From JADGGM01 sp035277485 (lineage in GTDB: Bacteria; Gemmatimonadota; Gemmatimonadetes; Gemmatimonadales; Gemmatimonadaceae): 29,604 nt of DNA. The stretch spans positions 1 to 29,604 of the forward strand of contig DATEKK010000213.1 in NCBI GenBank assembly GCA_035277485.1, given 5' to 3'. This document shows, piece by piece, positions 8,444-16,114 of this stretch (positions within the stretch are counted from its first letter, which is position 1; the number at the start of each line of letters is the position of its first letter). The notes under the pieces were generated by a model. The model was given only the letters and a program-made list of their open reading frames with translations, ran no database searches and had not been told where the DNA came from. A program made the position numbers and the translations under genes.

Positions 8444-8763
8444 CGCCTCGACGTCGGCCTTGCGTTAGGACTGAGCTGGTGGCAGACGATGCGGCGCATC
8501 GTGCTGCCGGAGGCGCTGCGGACCGTGCTACCGTCGTTCATTTCGATCGCGGTCGGATTCTTTCAGGACACGAGCCTCATCGTCATTATCGGGCTCTTCG
8601 ATCTGCTCAATACTGCGCGATCCGCCGCGCAGGATCCGAACTGGCTCGGCTTCTGCACCGGGGCGTTCGTGTTCGTGGGCATGATCTATTGGTCTGCGGG
8701 AGCGCCGCGTTGTCGCGGTATGGATTGTGGCTCGAGGGGCGCATGGCACGCGAGCATCCAGCT
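8444..8763 (+). pseudogene. Truncated, frameshifted second copy of the 3' end of aapM
   Basis: The segment repeats aapM positions 7313-7630 at high nucleotide identity. It encodes ALGLSWWQTMRRIVLPEALR and FFQDTSLIVIIGLFDLLNTA. After IYW (about 8690) two extra bases shift the frame, and the match continues in another frame as SRYGLWLEGRMAREHPA. The first two thirds of the gene are missing, there is no start, and homology stops sharply at both ends. It cannot make a permease. Differences are scattered, so the copies are not a very recent duplication; a paralogous transporter operon or an old recombination event is likely. Confidence 0.85.
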
Positions 8764-8816
8764 GCGGGCGTGCCGCGTCTGCTTTCGGGCACCGCGGCAG
8801 TGCCGGAGTGCGCATC

Positions 8817-8880
8817 GATCCTCCGTCGTGAGGATCGGCAAGAATAACTGGATCACCCGGATCAGGTGGCGGGGTCACAT
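8817..8880. repeat. Short dispersed repeat with hairpin head
   Basis: GATCCTC (8817-8823) and GAGGATC (8830-8836) form a perfect 7-bp stem with a 6-base loop, followed by GGCAAGAATAACTGGATC and GATCAGGTGGCGGGGTCAC. The same hairpin and tail recur at 26770-26829. This copy carries about nine extra bases between the two halves of the tail. It directly follows the aapM remnant. Confidence 0.6.
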
Positions 8881-8925
8881 CATAGTTGGTACAGATAAGC
8901 CGCATACGCAGAATCGGTAGGCGTG

Positions 8926-8972
8926 CGGATTGGCACGAACAACCGGATTAGGCGGCGCGGGTTACGTCAACG
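8926..8972. repeat. Short dispersed repeat, third copy
   Basis: The segment reads GGATTGGCACGAACAACCGG, then ATTAGGCGGCGCGGGTTACG, and matches the hairpin 3' arm and tail of the repeat at 26784-26829 with several substitutions. It lies about 45 bases after the copy at 8817-8880 in the same orientation. Confidence 0.4.
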
Positions 8973-9079
8973 AGTAGAACATCCGACCTCACACTTATCA
9001 GGCGGCCGTTGGGCATGGGCGAAGTCCTCCAAGATGCCGTTTTCATTCAAGGCTGGCGCTTCTACGACGCGCATCACGG

Positions 9080-9199
9080 TGTGCTGCCGCCCTCTGGGCG
9101 ATGGAGCGGCAATTCCGCCGCGTGAAGAACTACCGGCATCTCCCCTTGCTGAAACAGGCGCTGCAAACCAAACTCGTGCTCACATCCACTGCGGCCTAA
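9080..9199 (+). pseudogene. C-terminal remnant of an insertion-sequence transposase
   Basis: The frame reads ALWAMERQFRRVKNYRHL and LPLLKQALQ, and stops at TAA 9197-9199. The FRRVKxYRxLPxL pattern resembles the C-terminal end of some transposases, possibly the IS256/mutator type. No catalytic residues, start or further homologous frame is visible upstream. It is an isolated tail left from a decayed element. The family call is tentative. Confidence 0.45.
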
Positions 9200-9608
9200 C
9201 CCGCCGCTTCATGCGCGGCAGCACCTGATTTTCAACTACATTCGGGACAGCCCCCGTTGGGCCTATGGTAAAATCAAGTCCCACCAATGGCAGCAACTGC
9301 GCAACTTACTCAGCGCTCGCAGCCGTTCCGTAAGCGACCAAAAGAGAGTCTAACAGGGAAGTCACGACTAATCTTGGAATACGCGCGCTCAAACGGGCAC
9401 ATCGTCTTCGATCGCGCATCCGTCGCCTACCACGGCAGGCGACCACGCTGCCTAACAAAGCGCGGCCGACGTTGGGCGCCACTAGGAACACTCTCGAGGC
9501 AGATGCAAACGACGTCCGCTGTTCTCGCTTCTCAAGACCGGAGCGAGATCCCTGACACGAGCGATACTCGCGCCCAACCAGACGCTACCTCCAACAACAA
9601 CGCCACAG
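9200..9608. other. Non-coding debris between transposase remnant and lipoprotein gene
   Basis: A plus-strand frame open over 9287-9643 has a composition unlike a real protein here (Arg/Ser/Thr-rich, low complexity, no recognisable fold) and runs into the antisense of the lipoprotein gene. GCCTAAC occurs at 9194-9200 and 9450-9456, and GTTGGGC at 9256-9262 and 9471-9477. Base composition is lower in GC than part 1. Nothing functional can be supported. Confidence 0.5.
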
Positions 9609-10163
9609 TCAGCTACCAGAGTTCCACCGAACGTGGCGAGTAGTCATAGGCAGACTGCTCCTAAGCGTCAATCCCGTTATTATGGTTCCAACGGAAAATC
9701 CTTCTCCTTCCTTCTCCGAAAACATATACGACTTCAAGCAATACTGGCCTCCTTCTCCAGTCGGTGTTCGGCCAGCGGAAAGACCTGAGAACTGCATGGG
9801 GACCGCAGATCCGTCGCTGAGCTTGACCTGGGCGGAAATCACCACCTTTTCGCCGGAAGGAGCAAACAGCGCTAGTGGCATGTAGCTCTGCCGGTAACCG
9901 CCGGGAATCTCGACGCACAGTGAGCTAAATGGGAAGGCTATCTTGAGCGGAGGTTCCACAGCTATCCAGGTATCGGTATCGCCTAGTGTCACTGCGGAGT
10001 CGATCAACTCGACAGACTGGGAAATCAAATCGCGGTATTCGACTCTCTTGCCCCTCGGTGGTTGTGGCTGCTGGCAAGCCACTGCCGCAACGGCAAGGAT
10101 GGCTAGAGATGTCCATGCCATTCCCACCCCTAGCAAATAGACCCGTAGGCTTCGCAAGATCAT
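9609..10163 (-). CDS. Putative lipoprotein downstream of Rhs1, candidate immunity protein
   Basis: A 184-residue protein. A basic start, a hydrophobic stretch and AVAAVAC at Cys30 form a plausible though not ideal lipobox; the mature part is polar and beta-rich with two further cysteines (SSLCVEIPGG, GGQYCLKS). No family is recognised. ATG at 10163 lies 66 bases after the Rhs1 stop in the same direction, with no good Shine-Dalgarno, so co-transcription with Rhs1 is likely. Base composition is visibly lower in GC than the T2SS genes and matches the Rhs1 tail, as expected for an exchangeable tail and partner pair. The immunity role is inference from position only; an accessory envelope protein is the alternative. 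Confidence 0.6.
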   Translation of the reverse strand: MILRSLRVYLLGVGMAWTSLAILAVAAVACQQPQPPRGKRVEYRDLISQSVELIDSAVTLGDTDTWIAVEPPLKIAFPFSSLCVEIPGGYRQSYMPLALFAPSGEKVVISAQVKLSDGSAVPMQFSGLSAGRTPTGEGGQYCLKSYMFSEKEGEGFSVGTIITGLTLRSSLPMTTRHVRWNSGS

Positions 10164-10229
10164 ATGAGTATTGCTAAAGAGTCAACATGTCATCGGCCGG
10201 CGCAGATTAACGCCGTGTCTCAATTCAAT

Positions 10230-11663
10230 TCATGGCGAGAACAACGGAGCACACCCGTCAAGACCCATTGGTCCGAACGTAGTGCGGAAATTGTTGAAGT
10301 GAAACCACTGGCTCGTCGTAAGACGGACACCAGCTCGCCGCAGAACCGCGCAGGCGAACTCGTTGGAATCTCCCAAAACGTAGGGGTCCTTGGGCCAGCT
10401 GTCCGCTACATTACCAAAAAACTGCCAGATTTTTGCTGCTAGGTCTGCGCCGCCAAGTATCTCCCAGTCGAACGCACTGGGGGTGGACTTCTGAACTGTC
10501 GGGCCTCGGAAGATTTGGCTGACGCCCCCCTCATCTTCCAGCTCTCCGTATATAGGACCACCTGCAGTAAATCTCCAACGAAATGCACAGTGTTCGGCTA
10601 ACCACTCCCAACCGTTGAGCGGTCTGCAGCCAAGGGAGACGTCTTTGAACTCTCCCCCGACCCAGTAGTCCGACGACAGACTGATACCGAATCGAAGGTA
10701 AAGCTTAGCACTTGCCAGGCAGTAATTCACGTCCGTCGATGTGCAATGCCAGGACTCGCCTCCCCAAAGGCCGGCTCCAAACGTCATGCCAAGGCCATCT
10801 TTCTGTGGTGAGCAGTCGCCCCAGTCCCCGCCGTACAGGTAATCCTGGTCAGACCCGGAAGAAAAACTTCCGAAGCACTCACCCGACGGATCTGCCGCTC
10901 CAACTGGATTGTTCCCTGCATACGCATACTGGTTGACGCCGCCTGATTGTCCGATTGGATCCTCGGATATAAAGCGGGCAAGTTGAGGGTCATAGTACCG
11001 AGCCCGGTTGTAGTACAGGTGCGTTTCCGGGTCGTACTCCCGCGCCGCGAATTTTAGGACGTTCGTCGCCGTCTCGACCGAGTCCTCTAGGCCGCCCCAG
11101 GGATTATACCGATAACGGTCCTTGATCTTGCCAGTCGAATCGATCACGGCAGCGACGCCCGGCGTGCCGATCGCTGAGAGGTAGTAGTAGGTGCCGCTCA
11201 CCTCCTTCACGCTGTGCGGATTGTCGACGCCCGGATAGTAGCGATAAATCTTCTGCGCGGTGGTCGTAATCGACGAGTCGACCTCTGCAATGAGCTGGCC
11301 TCCTGAGTAGATGTAGCGCAGATCCAAGCCGGTGCGCTTGGAAACGCGACGGCCTAGCCCGTCGTAGTCAAAGCTCACCTTAACTCCGTTGGTCACCACG
11401 CTATCCAGCTGGCCGATGCTGTTCCAGTAGAAAAACTGGTCAAAGCCCGTCTTCGACTTGTGCGTGAGATTGCCCACGTTGTCATAGGTGAGCGTGTAGC
11501 CGTTGAACGTCGTGGCCCGATTCCCTGGCGTTAGAACGGCACCTAAGTCTGTCCGGTTGTTGGCCGAGTCATACGTGTAGCTCGATTGCGAAACGAAGGT
11601 CCAGCCACCTGAGGGCGTGCAGTGCTCCCCGTCCTGGCCATGCGGATCCGGCACGCAGATCAA
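10230..11663 (-). CDS. Rhs1, C-terminal part: YD repeats, Rhs core and variable tail (separated by frameshift)
   Basis: This is the continuation of the 11660-15007 gene in another frame. It opens with ICVPDPHGQDGEHC, continues with YD-type repeats (TYDSANNRTD, YTLTYDNVGNLTH, FDYDGLGRRVSKRTG) and ends the conserved part with the Rhs core signature YYNRARYYDPQLARFISEDP and QYAYAGNNPVGAADPSG. After DPSG comes a tail of about 200 residues with eight cysteines and no recognised toxin fold. An apparent TTG start at 11663 overlaps the upstream stop (TTGA), so re-initiation is conceivable. Comparison with Rhs2, where the same residues are internal, shows that it is simply the severed 3' half. The tail is unrelated to the Rhs2 tail apart from a short PQKD and WHC similarity. 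Confidence 0.85.
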   Translation of the reverse strand: MICVPDPHGQDGEHCTPSGGWTFVSQSSYTYDSANNRTDLGAVLTPGNRATTFNGYTLTYDNVGNLTHKSKTGFDQFFYWNSIGQLDSVVTNGVKVSFDYDGLGRRVSKRTGLDLRYIYSGGQLIAEVDSSITTTAQKIYRYYPGVDNPHSVKEVSGTYYYLSAIGTPGVAAVIDSTGKIKDRYRYNPWGGLEDSVETATNVLKFAAREYDPETHLYYNRARYYDPQLARFISEDPIGQSGGVNQYAYAGNNPVGAADPSGECFGSFSSGSDQDYLYGGDWGDCSPQKDGLGMTFGAGLWGGESWHCTSTDVNYCLASAKLYLRFGISLSSDYWVGGEFKDVSLGCRPLNGWEWLAEHCAFRWRFTAGGPIYGELEDEGGVSQIFRGPTVQKSTPSAFDWEILGGADLAAKIWQFFGNVADSWPKDPYVLGDSNEFACAVLRRAGVRLTTSQWFHFNNFRTTFGPMGLDGCAPLFSP

Positions 11664-14600
11664 GCTATCGGCGGATAGCGAGTCCGCGTATGTCGCCAGC
11701 CGGCCCGAGCTAACAATTCATCCAGCGTATCGAGAGCCGCCCTGCTGTATCCGAGGGAGATCGGTTGGTGCGTCTGGCTGTAGCCGACGACGGCGCTGTC
11801 CCCCCACGTCGTGGGGAGCTTCCAGCTCGTCAAGAGTCCATCGGCGGTGTAATGAAAAAACGTGTTCGCCACGCCGCCAGTAGGCGTTGACAGCTCACTC
11901 AAGCGGAAGTCGGCATCGTAGCTGTAAGCGAGCGAATCCCATGTGGTCGTGCCCTTCTTGAGCACGGTGCTCTGAAGGAGACCGTTCGCGTCGCTCGTCG
12001 CGGTAACCGTGTAACTCTGACCGGCTTGCTTGGTGAATTCCGTGTGGATGAGACCTGTCACATCTGTTTTGCTCGTGTCGATGCTCGCGGCATTCGAGTC
12101 GGCTTGGAAGAGGCCATTGAGGTCATAGGCGTACTTCGTCACGCGTCCGTCCGCAAGCGTCAGCGTAACGATTCGGCCCACGCTGTCGTAGGTCATCGAC
12201 GTCGCCTTCGCATTACGGTCGCGGTGCTTGGTCACGAGTCCCGCCGCGCTATAGAAGAAACTGTCGGTTCGCGCCGAGAGCGTGTGGTTGGTGTCGGCGT
12301 TGATCTGCGTGAGGAGCCAGCCTAACGGATTGTAGCTGTACTGGTAGGTCTGGCCCTTGGCATCGGTAATGCTCCGCACGCGCGACAGTGAGTCGTACGC
12401 GTACGTCATGTGGACGCCGTTCGGCCCTCGGCTCGTGCGTGTCCGGTTGAGCGAGTCCAGCGACACGGTAAAGACAGCCCCGCCGGGCACGGTCGTCGAG
12501 TCGGCGCGGCCGTACCGGTCGTACTGGTACGTCGTCACCCGATTGACCGCCGTGACCGTGTGTGTGTTCTGGAAGCCGGTTGTATAGTAGGCCACCGACG
12601 TCACGTGGCCAGATGGATCCGTGGTCTGCGTAAGGCGGCCATGCGCGTCGTGCGTGTATTTCGTCACGCTGTCGTGACCCGTGGCGCCCACCTTCTCGCT
12701 GTCTGCCCACGTCTTGGCCGCATTCAGGTACAGCGTGTCCGGTACCGTGTTCCCGCCAACGCCGGTCACGAGCTCGTTCGTCGCGTCGTACTTGTAGCTG
12801 ACCGTCGCACCGGAAAGGCTGTCGGTCGTCTTGGTCGTAACCGGGCCGCTCCAGACTGCGGTCGATACCTGCACACGCTGCCCGTGCGATGTCCACACGG
12901 TTGCTGTGACGCGCGAGTCAATGTCAAGTGTCGACGTCGAGACCTGCTGCGCTCCGACGTCCTCCGTCACGAGTGGGTTGCCAAAGGCATCGACCTTGTA
13001 ACGCACGGAATCCACACTCGGTGCGCTGACGAGGGCCCAGACGCTGTCGGAAATCGCTCTCGCCGCCGGCGTGGCCGACGATCCAGTGTGCGACGCTGTG
13101 TCGATCAGCTCAGCCGCAAGCGTCGAGCGGAACCGCGTGCCTAACCGCTTGGTCACCCCATCGGCCAGGACAGCGGGCGTGCTGTCCGACGCCATCGTGC
13201 TCGCGAAGTCGTAGCGGTAGAGCCACGTGTTGCTGCCGCGATCTGTTACCTGGGTCAGCCGGTGATGCGTATCATACGTCCCGCTGAATGTGGTCGTGTT
13301 CGTCGGGTCCTTGATCGTCGTCAAATTGCCGTTGGCGTCGACGGTGAAATGGGAGATGCGGCCGCCGGGATCGGTGATCGTGCTGAGCTTGCTGCTCGTG
13401 TAGGCGAGCGTCATCGAGTCGCCGATGGGATCGACGATCGCCGTGAGTAAGTCGGAGCCATTGTAGTGGTACTGCGTCGAGTCGCCGAAGCGGTTCTTGG
13501 CGTCCTGAAGATAGCCCGTCGGTGAAAACGTGAGGATCGTGCCGTCCGGGCTGGTGCGATGATAGCCCGTCACCGTGCCGCCGCTCAGGACGGTGGTGAG
13601 CGTCGTGAAGTCGCCTAACGGCGACACCCAGGGCGAGGTCTTGGTCGGACGGGTAAAGAGGAGAATGGACCCAGTGCCATCCGTGATGGCAAGCGAGAGC
13701 GAGTCCGAGGTAAAGACCAAGTGCTGCAGCCCGGCGATGCCCCACCCAGCGCCGTAGGGACTCGCCGCCTCGTTGTCCACCAACAGCGTGGTCGGGACGC
13801 TCGTCTGCGTCACCGTGCCCGCGTATTGCCCGCTCGTCCATCGGCTCTTGATCGTGGTGGTATCGTGATAGATGCCCGTGGCCAGTGCGGTCGAGAGCTG
13901 CGCGGCCAGCCGTTTGGTACTCGTGTCCGTGCCGCCTTGCGAGAAGTACAGCTCGGTAGTGCCGTTGGCGAACGTTTCGTTCGCGCCGCCGCGGACCGCG
14001 GAGATAGAGAGCTGCTGCGCCAGCTCGAAACTCGCATCTTTGACATCGACCGCGACCACGCCTAACGGATACGCCATGCCACTCGAGTACACGAGCGAGA
14101 CCGATCGCGGCACGTCGAGGCTCGTGTACGCCGGCGTCGTGTAGCCCGCGGTCACGTTGAAGCAGCTCGTCGCGCAGAGCGCCGTGGACCGGTTATAGCC
14201 GTTATGTGGCAGCGACGAGACCTGCGGCGGCAAGGGCACCGGAACGTTGACCGTGACCGACCCGGTATCGCCGCCGATGCCGTGCAGCGGAATGGCGGAG
14301 AGCGTGACGCCGCCGGATGTCCCGCTCGCCATCGTCGTGACGCTGACGTTCGCCGTCCCGGACGCTCCGGCACCCAACGCCATGGGGCTCGACGTGACCA
14401 ACGTGCACGTGAGCGAGGCGCCGCAGGTCTTGGCGAGATTCACGGTGTCGGCAACGTTCCCGAGATTCTTGACAGTGAAGCTCTGCGTGTATGTGGTGTC
14501 GGGCGGCATCAAGACAGTGGTGCTCTTCGGCGTCACTTTGATCGGATTCAACTTTACCGTGTCGGTTGCTTGCAGCTCGACGTTACCCTCGGCGTCGACT

Positions 14601-15007
14601 GTCGCGACGCCCGTTCCGGAGGCCGGGCCCGCAGTGAAGATGAGCTTCACTTGCTTGGAGCGCCCTGCCTTCACGGTGTCAAGGGCCGGTGTAACTGAAC
14701 ACGCCGACAGAATTCCGGGCTTGATGCAGGAGACGTTCAAGATGTCGTCCATACTGCCGTTATTATCGATTTCGAACACGACCGTATCAGTGCTCGCCAC
14801 CCACACTGTTGTCGATGGGGTGCAGGGCGTGATCGTCTCAAAGCTTCCGCAGAGACTCATGGTCTGCCTGCCGCGTGCGCGCGCCCTGTACGTAAGCTGG
14901 ATCGATGCGGCACCCGCATTCCGCGCGCTGGCCGTCCGGAGAATCGAGACGACGCACAACGCCGAGACTAACACCAAGACAACGCTGGTTCGCCGCGAGA
15001 CACGCAT
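11660..15007 (-). CDS. Rhs1, N-terminal part: exported Rhs/YD-repeat protein (frameshifted near its 3' end)
   Basis: About 1115 residues. ATG 15007 is preferred over GTG 15040 because GGAG lies 7 bases before it and it gives a clean Sec signal peptide (basic MRVSRRTS, then VVLVLVSALCVVSIL, cleavage after about ASA). Two Ig/CARDB-like segments follow (STDTVVFEIDNNGSMDD; TYTQSFTVKNLGNVADT), then an Rhs/YD N-terminal domain (NEAASPYGAGWGIAGLQHL). Long arrays of YD repeats come next (TDPGGRISHFTVDANGNLT, YSYNPLGWLLTQINADTN). YD repeats fold into a shell enclosing a C-terminal effector in known Rhs and Tc proteins. The frame runs into a stop after LDELLAR, where 88 bases present in Rhs2 are missing. 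It lies directly after the sigma-54 activator of the T2SS operon. Confidence 0.9.
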   Translation of the reverse strand: MRVSRRTSVVLVLVSALCVVSILRTASARNAGAASIQLTYRARARGRQTMSLCGSFETITPCTPSTTVWVASTDTVVFEIDNNGSMDDILNVSCIKPGILSACSVTPALDTVKAGRSKQVKLIFTAGPASGTGVATVDAEGNVELQATDTVKLNPIKVTPKSTTVLMPPDTTYTQSFTVKNLGNVADTVNLAKTCGASLTCTLVTSSPMALGAGASGTANVSVTTMASGTSGGVTLSAIPLHGIGGDTGSVTVNVPVPLPPQVSSLPHNGYNRSTALCATSCFNVTAGYTTPAYTSLDVPRSVSLVYSSGMAYPLGVVAVDVKDASFELAQQLSISAVRGGANETFANGTTELYFSQGGTDTSTKRLAAQLSTALATGIYHDTTTIKSRWTSGQYAGTVTQTSVPTTLLVDNEAASPYGAGWGIAGLQHLVFTSDSLSLAITDGTGSILLFTRPTKTSPWVSPLGDFTTLTTVLSGGTVTGYHRTSPDGTILTFSPTGYLQDAKNRFGDSTQYHYNGSDLLTAIVDPIGDSMTLAYTSSKLSTITDPGGRISHFTVDANGNLTTIKDPTNTTTFSGTYDTHHRLTQVTDRGSNTWLYRYDFASTMASDSTPAVLADGVTKRLGTRFRSTLAAELIDTASHTGSSATPAARAISDSVWALVSAPSVDSVRYKVDAFGNPLVTEDVGAQQVSTSTLDIDSRVTATVWTSHGQRVQVSTAVWSGPVTTKTTDSLSGATVSYKYDATNELVTGVGGNTVPDTLYLNAAKTWADSEKVGATGHDSVTKYTHDAHGRLTQTTDPSGHVTSVAYYTTGFQNTHTVTAVNRVTTYQYDRYGRADSTTVPGGAVFTVSLDSLNRTRTSRGPNGVHMTYAYDSLSRVRSITDAKGQTYQYSYNPLGWLLTQINADTNHTLSARTDSFFYSAAGLVTKHRDRNAKATSMTYDSVGRIVTLTLADGRVTKYAYDLNGLFQADSNAASIDTSKTDVTGLIHTEFTKQAGQSYTVTATSDANGLLQSTVLKKGTTTWDSLAYSYDADFRLSELSTPTGGVANTFFHYTADGLLTSWKLPTTWGDSAVVGYSQTHQPISLGYSRAALDTLDELLARAGWRHTRTRYPPIA

Positions 15008-15042
15008 GGCACCGCTCCGCATGTGATGGAGACGGCTCACAC

Positions 15043-15081
15043 GTTAGGCACGTCGCATGCCGTGCCATACCCACGCCTAAC
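15043..15081. repeat. Inverted pair of the GTTAGGC motif between activator and Rhs1
   Basis: GTTAGGC at 15043-15049 and GCCTAAC at 15075-15081 are perfect reverse complements separated by 25 bases. The right arm contains the TAG stop codon of the activator gene. A stem-loop could form but the loop is long and no U-run follows. Confidence 0.6.
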
Positions 15082-16114
15082 TCACAGAATCAGGCTCACT
15101 TGCAGCGCCTGGCTCGTCACGCCACACCGACATTCTCGCAACTCGAGCGAGAAATTCTTGAGAATCCACCCACGAGGAATGCCACTGACGCGGCGTCAGG
15201 CCAAGCGCCGCGAGGTGTCGGTATATCGTTGGACGACTGACGCCGAGAATCTGCGCAGCCAAACTGACGTCGCCGGCGGCACTGTCTAAGGCGGAAATCA
15301 CCTGATCATCGGTCGCCTTCTGCAAGCCGTGCACTCGCCTCGACACCATCTGGATCGCTGCCATGATGTGGGTCGCGTCGATGATCTCCCCCTGGGCGAG
15401 CAGGACAGCTCGCTCCAACGTGACTGCCAACTCACGAACGTTTCCACCCCAAGCGTGAGATTGGAGCGCGCGAATCGCGCAGGCGGAGACACACTGTGGT
15501 CGTCGCTTCGACTCGCTTGACAGACGGGTAAGAAGGTGCTCGACCAAGGCAGGCACGTCATCAAGCCGCGCGGAGAGTGCCGGCACGCACAACGTGATGC
15601 CAGCTAAGCGATACCAGAGATCAGCACGAAACCGCCCTGCAGCGACCATGGCCGGCACGTCCTCGTTTGTAGCAGCAATCACACGAAAATCACTCAGCCG
15701 GTCCTGCGACGCGCCAACAGGACGAAATGCATAGCCATCGAGGGCTCGCAGCAGTTTTGGTTGGCTTTCGAGATTGAGGCCTCCAATTTCATCAAAAAAC
15801 ATCGTTCCGCCGTTAGCCTCCACCAGGTGTCCCCGTTTATCACGCAGCGCTCCCGTAAACGCGCCGCGAACGTGGCCGAATACCTCGCTCTCGAACAATC
15901 CAGGAGTCAGCGCGCAGACATTGCACGTCTCGAACTTGCCTGCTCGGCCGCTCGCGAGATGCAAACCGCGCGCGACAAGTTCCTTGCCAGCGCCAGTAGG
16001 ACCAAGAATCAATACTGGAAGTTTGCTCGGCCCCACGCGCGCAATGGTGTCTCGCAGCCGTCGGATCGCGGCGGAGCTTCCGACAATTAGGTCCTTCAAC
16101 TGGGTCTCGATCAT
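15077..16114 (-). CDS. Sigma-54 enhancer-binding protein without receiver domain
   Basis: A 345-residue NtrC-family activator consisting of the AAA+ domain and a C-terminal Fis-type HTH only, like PspF. Walker A is GPTGAGKE (38-45), the sigma-54 contact loop GAFTGA is intact (84-89), Walker B is GGTMFFDEI (102-110), WGGNVREL is sensor II (222-229), and the HTH is GDVSLAAQILGVSRPTIYRH (281-300). It should remodel sigma-54 holoenzyme at -24/-12 promoters. Without a sensor domain it must be controlled by a partner or by its level. Its ATG overlaps the gspD stop as ATGA (16111-16114), so it is part of the T2SS operon and stands directly before Rhs1. Likely targets are the operon or the Rhs genes; this is inferred. 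Confidence 0.9.
   Translation of the reverse strand: MIETQLKDLIVGSSAAIRRLRDTIARVGPSKLPVLILGPTGAGKELVARGLHLASGRAGKFETCNVCALTPGLFESEVFGHVRGAFTGALRDKRGHLVEANGGTMFFDEIGGLNLESQPKLLRALDGYAFRPVGASQDRLSDFRVIAATNEDVPAMVAAGRFRADLWYRLAGITLCVPALSARLDDVPALVEHLLTRLSSESKRRPQCVSACAIRALQSHAWGGNVRELAVTLERAVLLAQGEIIDATHIMAAIQMVSRRVHGLQKATDDQVISALDSAAGDVSLAAQILGVSRPTIYRHLAALGLTPRQWHSSWVDSQEFLARVARMSVWRDEPGAASEPDSVS

Noticed and set aside
9194..9477. Integron attC sites: GCCTAAC and GTTRGGC fit the RYYYAAC and GTTRRRY core consensus, with one pair 69 bases apart (9194-9262).
   Set aside because: The inner arms do not pair as in attC, the other pair is too close, there is no cassette ORF between sites, and the same 7-mers occur inside ordinary genes throughout the window.
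9287..9643. Plus-strand ORF of 118 residues in the debris region.
   Set aside because: Composition is unlike a folded protein, no motif is seen, and its end overlaps the antisense of the lipoprotein gene.
11704..11725. GCTAACAATTCATCCAG at the Rhs1 deletion junction looks like the start of an attC site.
   Set aside because: The same bases align with the corresponding Rhs2 coding sequence with a few substitutions, and no second core site lies at attC spacing.
13262..14698. Long plus-strand open frames opposite Rhs1 and opposite the T2SS genes.
   Set aside because: They are antisense frames kept open by high GC; they are Arg/Ala-rich, lack domains, and the minus-strand frames carry clear family motifs.
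15044..15077. Sigma-54 promoter before Rhs1: TGGCACG on the minus strand at 15061-15067.
   Set aside because: The -12 GC element is not at the required spacing, so only half the promoter is present.
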